Shown: positions 1 to 4,927 of the stretch, piece after piece
Position numbering within the stretch: the stretch's first letter is position 1
Layout: the number at the start of each line of letters is the position of its first letter
Assembly: GCA_002353555.1 (NCBI GenBank)
Contig: DEJO01000011.1
Location: forward strand, 1-10,374
DNA: 10,374 nucleotides
From: Prevotella sp. UBA2746
GTDB taxonomy: Bacteria; Bacteroidota; Bacteroidia; Bacteroidales; Bacteroidaceae
Direction: 5' to 3'
Notes under the pieces: model-generated
What the model was told of the DNA's origin: nothing
Database searches by the model: none
What the model saw: only the letters and a program-made list of their open reading frames with translations
Translations under genes and position numbers: made by a program

Positions 1-23
1 TTTTAACATAGAAAGCGGAAAAC

Positions 24-205
24 GAACACGGATATATTTTAGAACACGTAACCGCGAAGCGCTTGCCAGAGCAAGAATTTCACGAATTTCACGAATTTTT
101 TGAACACGGATAGAACGGATTTACACGGATTTTGCATTTTGCAAAAAACGAATTTCACGAATTTATAAACAACGGAACGCACGGAAAGCACGGAAAGCAC
201 GGAAA
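24..205. repeat. Degenerate 9-bp repeats with CACGRA core
   Basis: Short near-identical words recur with about 9-bp spacing: GAACACGGAT at 24-33 and 102-111, a related ACACGGAT at 123-130, GAATTTCAC stepped at 75-83 and 84-92 and followed by another GAATTT at 93-98, GAATTTCACGAATTT again at 150-164, and three perfect tandem GCACGGAAA units at 179-205. All share a CACG(A/G)A-like core. This resembles the low-complexity CACGAATTT/CACGGATT tracts I associate with spacers in Bacteroidota genomes; that association is from memory. No spacers of constant length separate the units, so it is not a CRISPR array. Function unknown. Confidence 0.7.
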
Positions 206-224
206 ATCATCCCACATGGGATGA
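206..224. repeat. Short palindrome, copy 1 of 3
   Basis: ATCATCCC (206-213), loop ACAT, GGGATGA (218-224): a 7-bp perfect stem. The same palindrome, with wobble changes, occurs at 298-317 and 1637-1656, so it is a recurrent REP-like unit rather than a chance hairpin. No T-run follows on either side, so it is not a typical intrinsic terminator. Confidence 0.6.
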
Positions 225-297
225 AGGAGCAGAAATTAACCAGAAATTTTCTGGGTTGAATTATTCTAATTATTCCAATTTCTTTCCCTGAGTTTTC

Positions 298-317
298 ATC
301 ATCTCATTAGGGATGAT
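298..317. repeat. Short palindrome, copy 2 of 3
   Basis: ATCATCTC (298-305), loop ATTA, GGGATGAT (310-317): an 8-bp stem with one T/G position that would be a U-G wobble in RNA. Read on the minus strand, it and its flank (GGATCATCCC...GATGATGAA) match copy 3 downstream of holB most closely. Confidence 0.6.
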
Positions 318-419
318 CCTTCTGCCTTCCGTGCTTTCTGTTTTTTCTGTTGTTAAAATAATCTGTGAAAGTCTCTCCGCTCCGGCGGATTTGCCACTTG
401 AACGAATCCGAAAAATTTT

Positions 420-447
420 CAATTGTCAATTATCAATTGTCAATTAT
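420..447 (+). repeat. Heptad tandem repeat before holB
   Basis: Four 7-bp units lie head to tail with alternating sequence: CAATTGT, CAATTAT, CAATTGT, CAATTAT (a perfect 14-bp unit twice). The block ends 6 bp before the -7 box of the holB promoter, so it occupies the place where the -33 element and upstream promoter DNA would be. A closely related block precedes ricT at 1695-1722. It could be a protein-binding array, a slippage-prone contingency tract or neutral filler; the sequence alone cannot decide. Confidence 0.75.
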
Positions 448-453
448 TATAAG

Positions 454-461
454 TACCTTTG
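454..461 (+). promoter_or_regulatory. Bacteroidota-type promoter -7 box for holB
   Basis: TACCTTTG matches the TAnnTTTG -7 consensus of the Bacteroidota primary sigma factor exactly. A TTTG -33 element at the usual spacing is not evident; the heptad repeat occupies that position. Transcription would begin a few bases downstream, giving a leader of only about 10-15 nt before the ATG at 480. Confidence 0.75.
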
Positions 462-479
462 CCCCCAAATTGCCTTATT

Positions 480-1637
480 ATGGACTGGAAGGAAGTGATT
501 GGACAGAAAGAGGTGGGCGAACGGCTGAGGCGCATGGCGCAGGAAGGCCGTGTGCCGCACGCACTGCTGCTGTGCGGTCCGAAGGGCTGCGGCAAGATGG
601 CGGTAGCCATGGCGTTTGCTTCCTATTTGGTCAGCGGTGAGTGGCAGCTGAAAGACGACGATTTCATGATGGACACATCAGGGATAGCACGCAACAAGGC
701 GATGCTGGCACAGTGGGGGCACCCCGACCTGCACTTCTCCTACCCTACCATCAAGTTGCCTTCGATGTCTGCCGAGCACCAGCCCGTGAGCGATGACTTC
801 TCACGCCAGTGGCATGAGCTGATCATGGGTGGTCCGTACTTCACATTAGAGCAGTGGATGGAGGCGATGAAGGCAGAGAACCAGCAAGCCATCATCACCG
901 CTGCCGAGAGCGACGAGCTGTCAAGGAAGCTGTCGCTGAAGTCGAGTCAAGGCGGTTATAAGGTTGCCGTCGTCTGGTTGCCGGAACGCATGAACCTCGC
1001 CAGTGCCAACAAAATCCTGAAACTCCTGGAGGAGCCACCCCAGCAGACGGTGTTCATCATGGTGAGCGAGGAACCGGAGAAGCTCTTAGAGACGATACGG
1101 AGCCGCACACAGCGCATCGAGATGAAACGGCTGACGGAGGAGGACATCAGGGAAGCGCTGACACAACGGCGCGGACTCGACGAGGAGGTGGCGCAGCGTG
1201 TAGCGCGTATGGCTAACGGCAGTTGGCTGCGGGCACTGGAGACGCTGGATGCCGGCAACGAGAACAGGGGATTCCACGACATGTTCGCCATGCTGATGAG
1301 GCTGTCGTACATGCGCAACGTGGCGGAACTGAAGAAATGGAGCGAGGCCGTCGCCTCCTACGGCAGGGAGAAGCAGCGCCGCATGCTGCTCTACTTCCAG
1401 CAGCAGGTGCGCGAGAACTTCATGTATAACTTCCATCAGCCGGAACTGAACTACATGACGATAGAGGAAGAAAACTTCTCGAAGAAGTTCGCACCCTTCA
1501 TCAACGAGGCTAACGTCATCGGCATCTCGGAACTCTTCGAACGTGCCTACCGTGACATCGGACAGAATGCCAACGGCAAGATTGTGTTCTATGACCTGGC
1601 ACTGAAAATGATTGTGCTGTTGATCAATCACGGATAA
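480..1637 (+). CDS. holB: DNA polymerase III delta' subunit (HolB)
   Basis: This 385-residue protein is the delta' clamp-loader subunit, part of the complex that opens the beta sliding clamp and loads it on primed DNA. It reads as an AAA+ fold: VIGQ near residue 6, HALLLCGPKGCGK (27-39, a P-loop in which the usual Ser/Thr after Lys39 is Met), HPDL (81-84), LLEEPPQQTVFIM (182-194) and IRSRT (206-210), where clamp loaders usually have SRC. A helical C-terminal domain follows. The four-cysteine zinc module of many delta' proteins is absent: the only cysteines are C32 and C37 in the P-loop. I chose ATG at 480 because the in-frame TTG at 459 overlaps the promoter -7 box and cannot be transcribed from it. 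There is no Shine-Dalgarno sequence. ricT follows after 89 bp. Confidence 0.93.
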   Translation: MDWKEVIGQKEVGERLRRMAQEGRVPHALLLCGPKGCGKMAVAMAFASYLVSGEWQLKDDDFMMDTSGIARNKAMLAQWGHPDLHFSYPTIKLPSMSAEHQPVSDDFSRQWHELIMGGPYFTLEQWMEAMKAENQQAIITAAESDELSRKLSLKSSQGGYKVAVVWLPERMNLASANKILKLLEEPPQQTVFIMVSEEPEKLLETIRSRTQRIEMKRLTEEDIREALTQRRGLDEEVAQRVARMANGSWLRALETLDAGNENRGFHDMFAMLMRLSYMRNVAELKKWSEAVASYGREKQRRMLLYFQQQVRENFMYNFHQPELNYMTIEEENFSKKFAPFINEANVIGISELFERAYRDIGQNANGKIVFYDLALKMIVLLINHG

Positions 1638-1656
1638 TCACCCCGAACGGGATGAT
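1637..1656. repeat. Short palindrome, copy 3 of 3, at the holB stop
   Basis: ATCACCCC (1637-1644), loop GAAC, GGGATGAT (1649-1656); the single mismatch becomes a U-G wobble in a minus-strand RNA. It starts on the last base of the holB TAA codon. Together with its flank (GATGATGAAGACGC) it matches the minus-strand reading of the copy at 298-317. No T-run follows, so it is not an obvious terminator between holB and ricT, though it could stabilise or pause the transcript. Confidence 0.6.
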
Positions 1657-1694
1657 GAAGACGCTGTGTGAGAATGTAGCAGCAAAACATAAAT

Positions 1695-1722
1695 AAATTG
1701 TAAATAGTAAATTGTAAATAAC
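1695..1722 (+). repeat. Heptad tandem repeat before ricT
   Basis: Four 7-bp units: AAATTGT, AAATAGT, AAATTGT, AAATAAC. The alternating A-B-A-B arrangement parallels the block before holB, with A replacing C at each unit start. It ends 4 bp before the ricT ATG, where a ribosome-binding site would be, so in RNA it forms an A/U-rich, unstructured leader. No TAnnTTTG box is visible in this gap. Confidence 0.72.
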
Positions 1723-1726
1723 ATAG

Positions 1727-2881
1727 ATGGATACTAAATTCAAGATATGGCAAGGATGTGACAGAGGACTGTGCAGATGTGCCGTGGGACGGCAGGACAG
1801 ACAGCTGAACACCTACGACTGGCTGGCTGACGTACCGGGAAACGATGAGGATACTGACCTCGTGGAGGTACAGTTCAAGAATACACGCAAGGGATACTAC
1901 CACAACGTGAACAAGCTGGAGCTGAAGAAGGGCGACGTAGTGGCTGTGGAGTCGAGTCCCGGTCACGACATCGGTGTGGTGACGCTCACCGGCCGCTTGG
2001 TGAAGTTGCAAATCAAGAAGGCGAACATCAAGTCGCCCGACGACATCAAGCGTATCTACCGAATCGCCCGCAAGACGGACATGGACAAATACTACGAGGC
2101 GAAAGCGCGTGAGCACGCCACGATGATAGAGAGCCGGCAGATTGCTAAAGGCTTAGGTCTGGACATGAAGATTGGTGACGTGGAGTATCAGGGCGACGGC
2201 AACAAGGCGATATTCTACTACATCGCCGACGAACGCGTTGACTTCCGACAACTCATCAAAGACTTGGCTGCTGCCTTCCATGTACGCATCGAGATGAAAC
2301 AGATTGGTGCAAGACAGGAGGCTGGACGCATCGGCGGCACAGGTCCCTGCGGTAGGGAGCTGTGCTGTGCCACCTGGATCAAGAGCTTCTCATCAGTGAG
2401 CACGACGGCTGCCCGCGTACAGGATATCTCCCTGAACCCGACGAAGCTTGCCGGCATGTGTGCCAAGCTGAAGTGCTGTATGAACTATGAGGTAGACACG
2501 TATATGGAGGCTGCCAAGAAGCTACCCTCACGTGATACGGTGCTACAGACACTGGACAATGACTACTATCAGTTCAAGACCGACATCCTGGCAGGACTCA
2601 TCACCTACTCCACCGGCAAACGCGTGGCTGCCAACTTAGAGACCATCAGTGCTGAACGCGCTTGGGAGGTGATTGCCATGAACAAAAAGGGGGAGAAGCC
2701 GCTGTCGCTGCAAGATGGCGGCAAGGCTAAAGAGGAGAAGAAACCCATCGACCTACTGGCAGATGCTGACATCAGCCGCTTCGACAAGGTGAAGAAGAAG
2801 CGCAAGAACCGCAAGAACAAGCCTGCGGAGAACAGGAGACCACGACAGAAGAACGGCAACAACGGACAGAAAGACAGCTAA
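1727..2881 (+). CDS. ricT: PSP1-domain protein, RicT/YaaT family
   Basis: 384 residues. The core (about 45-260) is a PSP1/YaaT-type domain with the family's hallmark cysteines: GPCGRELCC (C208, C213, C214) and CAKLKCC (C245, C250, C251). In Bacillus subtilis, YaaT (RicT) joins RicA and RicF in a complex carrying [4Fe-4S] clusters that promotes RNase Y-dependent mRNA maturation, and cysteines of this kind are cluster ligands. Whether the Bacteroidota protein works with RNase Y is inference; no RicA/RicF gene is nearby. Other conserved blocks are VEVQFKNTRKGYY (46-58), GDGNKAIFYY (156-165) and RQEAGRIGG (196-204). There are extra N-terminal cysteines (C11, C16, C18) and a Lys/Arg/Asn-rich tail from about 356 that may contact RNA. 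Its place after holB matches the holB-yaaT order of Firmicutes. gldH begins 15 bp downstream. Confidence 0.88.
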   Translation: MDTKFKIWQGCDRGLCRCAVGRQDRQLNTYDWLADVPGNDEDTDLVEVQFKNTRKGYYHNVNKLELKKGDVVAVESSPGHDIGVVTLTGRLVKLQIKKANIKSPDDIKRIYRIARKTDMDKYYEAKAREHATMIESRQIAKGLGLDMKIGDVEYQGDGNKAIFYYIADERVDFRQLIKDLAAAFHVRIEMKQIGARQEAGRIGGTGPCGRELCCATWIKSFSSVSTTAARVQDISLNPTKLAGMCAKLKCCMNYEVDTYMEAAKKLPSRDTVLQTLDNDYYQFKTDILAGLITYSTGKRVAANLETISAERAWEVIAMNKKGEKPLSLQDGGKAKEEKKPIDLLADADISRFDKVKKKRKNRKNKPAENRRPRQKNGNNGQKDS

Positions 2882-2896
2882 AGACAGGCAGAAAGA

Positions 2897-3433
2897 ATGG
2901 CAAGAAGGAAATGGTGCACGACATGGGGCTGCTGCCTGATGGCGGTGATTTGCTGGCTGTCGACAGCATGTAAGGACGGAAGGGTCTACGACCACTACGA
3001 ACATACAGCAGTGGACGGATGGAGACCTACCGACACGCTGCACTTCCAGATACCGCCACAAAAGAAAGGTACATATACCCTTGAGGTAGGACTGCTCACC
3101 ACTGGCCAATACCCTTACCGTGACCTCAGCCTGGTGATGAACCGAAAGGTAGTGGCTGCGAAAGAGAAAACGCAGGACGACAAAGGCCATCAGCAAAAGG
3201 TAAGAAAAGGAAAGACAACGAAAGACTACATAAGTTGCCGCCTCATCGACGAAAAGGGTAACATCAGAGGGGTGAGAGGGGTGAGCAACAACACATCGAA
3301 CTTCTTCATCACCCAGCTGGAACTCAACGACAAAGACTCGATATACATCACATTGAGACACCACATGAAAGACACACTGCTGACAGGGATTACAGCTGTG
3401 GGTATCAGACTCTACGAAGGAACGAGACGGTAG
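2897..3433 (+). CDS. gldH: GldH-family lipoprotein
   Basis: 178 residues. The N-terminus is a lipoprotein signal: MARRK, a hydrophobic segment (about 9-24) and a lipobox-like LSTAC ending at C25, followed by KDG. The mature part (VYDHYEH, then GWRPTDTLHF, and GQYPYRDLSLVM near 70-81) resembles GldH, a lipoprotein needed for gliding in Flavobacterium but also annotated in non-gliding Bacteroidales. I expect it to be membrane-anchored; its surface exposure is uncertain, because the residues after C25 have only one acidic residue and not the acid-rich export signal known in this phylum. Its role here is unknown. The signal segment is unusually Cys/Trp-rich (C7, C12, C13, C19). It follows ricT by 15 bp without a promoter, so it is probably the last gene of the holB transcript, and it converges on rodA. 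Confidence 0.8.
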   Translation: MARRKWCTTWGCCLMAVICWLSTACKDGRVYDHYEHTAVDGWRPTDTLHFQIPPQKKGTYTLEVGLLTTGQYPYRDLSLVMNRKVVAAKEKTQDDKGHQQKVRKGKTTKDYISCRLIDEKGNIRGVRGVSNNTSNFFITQLELNDKDSIYITLRHHMKDTLLTGITAVGIRLYEGTRR

Positions 3434-3451
3434 GAAGATCAAGAAGAGTGC

Positions 3452-4927
3452 CTACTGACGAACAAGGTTGCGGGCGGCATCGATGCGCAGGAAGATGAAC
3501 AACAGGATGGTGAAGCCCCACAACGACGAACCGCCGTAGCTGAAGAACGGCAGAGGAATGCCGATGACTGGTGTCAATCCCAATACCATCCCCACATTGA
3601 TGAAGACATGAAAGAGGAAGATACTGAGCACGCAATAGCCATAGATGCGCCCAAACGCCAAGGGCTGTCGCTCTGCCATCTTGATCAGCCGCAGGATGAG
3701 TGCAAGAAACAACAGCAGCACAGAGGCTGAACCCAAGAAGCCCTCCTCTTCACCGACGGTACAGAAGATGAAGTCGGTATCTTGCTCAGGAACGAACTTC
3801 AGCTTCGTCTGCGTGCCGTTCAGGAATCCCTTGCCACCAAGTCCGCCGGAACCTATGGCTATCTCACTCTGATGGACGTTATAGCCGGCACCTGCCAAGT
3901 CTTCTTCCAACCCCAGCAACACGTTGATGCGCACCCGCTGGTGAGGCTGCATGATATGATTGAGCACGTAGTCTGCACCTGAGAAAAAGAGGATGGAACC
4001 CAAAGAGAAGAGTCCGATGAACAAGTATTGCCGGAAACGGGTGGTCGCCGACTTGTAGAAGAGAAAACCGATGAGGAAGGTACACAAAGCATATTGCACC
4101 CATGTCACATCGAAGGGTATGACAAACTCAGAAAATAAGACAAAGAAAAAGGTGATGACGATGGCAGCAATGAGCAACCGCTTCGCCTCTTTACGACAGT
4201 CACAATAGACATCCATCATGCCTATCGTGAACACCTGTACCAGCAGGAGGACGATGAACTTGCCCAACGATGTAGGCGTATCCCACAGGAAGTCGCCCCC
4301 ATACTTAATACCGAACACGAAGTAGAGCACCATGGCGAATGCCGAGAAAAGGAAACAGCCCGGCATGCCTTCACGATAGAACATGAGGAAAAAGGACAGA
4401 TAGACCAAAGCGGAACCCGTCTCTCGCTGCCCTACGATGCAGAGCATCGGGATGACGACAATGGCACTGGCGAGTGCAAAGTCTTTCCACCGGTGTATGT
4501 TGAAACCGTAGGCACTCATGAACTTCGCAACAGCCAACGCTGTGGCAAACTTCGCAAACTCAGCAGGCTGTATCTTCACCGGACCGAGCACTAACCAAGA
4601 GTGTGACCCTTTGGTGCTGACTGGATTGAAGATGGTAAGGAACAGCAAGACAACCAACAGACCGTAGACAACGTAAGCAAAGGTGTCATAGAAACGGTCG
4701 TCGAGAAGCAGGATGACAAGTCCGAGCAAGAGGGACGTTCCTATCCACATCAACTGTTTGCCAGAGTTAGATGCAAAGCTGAAAAGGTCGGGGTCATCGT
4801 AAGAGAACGTTGCTCCGCAGACACTGAGCCAGCCGAAGGCGAGCAGTGCCAGATAGATGCCTATCGTCCACCAGTCGAGTGAACGCAGTACACCAGGTTG
4901 TTTGTCGTCACGATAGGTATTACTCAT
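3452..4927 (-). CDS. rodA: Rod-complex SEDS peptidoglycan glycosyltransferase RodA
   Basis: This 491-residue polytopic membrane protein polymerises lipid II into glycan strands for lateral wall growth, together with PBP2 encoded just upstream. SEDS signatures are clear: SHSWLVLGPVKIQPAEFAK (108-126), GQRETGSALV (166-175, equivalent to the usual QPDLGTALV), and the segment EEDLAGAGYN followed by HQSEIAIGSGGLGGKGFLNG (352-371), then DTDFIF and PLPFFSYGGSS near the C-terminus. D343 corresponds to the catalytic Asp of RodA. It is longer than typical RodA (about 370-420 residues): about 100 additional, largely hydrophobic residues lie between Q167 and D343. The start at 4927 overlaps the mrdA stop in ATGAGTAA, with AGGAGG at 4937-4942, 9 nt upstream; the longer in-frame Met at 4990 lies inside mrdA and is less likely. 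Confidence 0.93.
   Translation of the reverse strand: MSNTYRDDKQPGVLRSLDWWTIGIYLALLAFGWLSVCGATFSYDDPDLFSFASNSGKQLMWIGTSLLLGLVILLLDDRFYDTFAYVVYGLLVVLLFLTIFNPVSTKGSHSWLVLGPVKIQPAEFAKFATALAVAKFMSAYGFNIHRWKDFALASAIVVIPMLCIVGQRETGSALVYLSFFLMFYREGMPGCFLFSAFAMVLYFVFGIKYGGDFLWDTPTSLGKFIVLLLVQVFTIGMMDVYCDCRKEAKRLLIAAIVITFFFVLFSEFVIPFDVTWVQYALCTFLIGFLFYKSATTRFRQYLFIGLFSLGSILFFSGADYVLNHIMQPHQRVRINVLLGLEEDLAGAGYNVHQSEIAIGSGGLGGKGFLNGTQTKLKFVPEQDTDFIFCTVGEEEGFLGSASVLLLFLALILRLIKMAERQPLAFGRIYGYCVLSIFLFHVFINVGMVLGLTPVIGIPLPFFSYGGSSLWGFTILLFIFLRIDAARNLVRQ

Larger units (their letters stand above)
154..370. repeat. Imperfect inverted-repeat pair of about 70 bp arms
   Basis: The segment 154-224 and the reverse complement of 299-370 align over most of their length. 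Shared blocks, in order, are TTCAC, AACAAC-GA, a GAAAGCACGGAA-GCA block, and ATCATCCC-AATG-GATGA. The arms are separated by about 74 bp that contain another small hairpin (240-254). Each arm ends on the inside with the short palindrome annotated separately. The arrangement looks like two inverted copies of one dispersed noncoding element. No transposase or flanking target-site duplication is visible. Confidence 0.55.
1..453. other. Gene-free AT-rich region filled with short repeats
   Basis: I see no convincing coding region here on either strand: the reading frames are short, match no family I know, and run through repeat sequence. The stretch holds degenerate 9-bp repeats (24-205), several small hairpins (for example 62-75, 130-146, 240-254, 376-389), an inverted-repeat pair (154-224 with 299-370) and a heptad tandem repeat (420-447) just before the holB promoter. 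The hairpin at 240-254 (CCAGAA/TTCTGG, 3-nt loop) is not followed by a T-run, so it is a poor terminator. Base composition is clearly more AT-rich than the genes that follow. Confidence 0.75.

Noticed and set aside
75..205. CRISPR-like array of short repeats
   Set aside because: Units are about 9 bp, degenerate, directly adjacent and not separated by unique spacers of constant length; no cas genes nearby.
238..257. Hairpin CCAGAA/TTCTGG as a terminator of a gene left of the window
   Set aside because: Short stem, no T-run on either strand, and no gene end visible upstream within 230 bp.
313..640. Small open frames upstream of and overlapping the holB start
   Set aside because: They run through the repeat-rich spacer and the heptad block, and the part inside holB is out of frame; no family match and no ribosome-binding site.
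3255..3300. Tandem GAGGGGTGA repeat in gldH (encoding RGVRGV)
   Set aside because: Only two units of 9 bp inside a conserved reading frame; too small to be a meaningful repeat.
2753..3442. 229-residue open frame antisense to ricT/gldH
   Set aside because: Covers the end of ricT and all of gldH on the other strand, Val/Ser/His-rich low-complexity translation, no start context or family resemblance.
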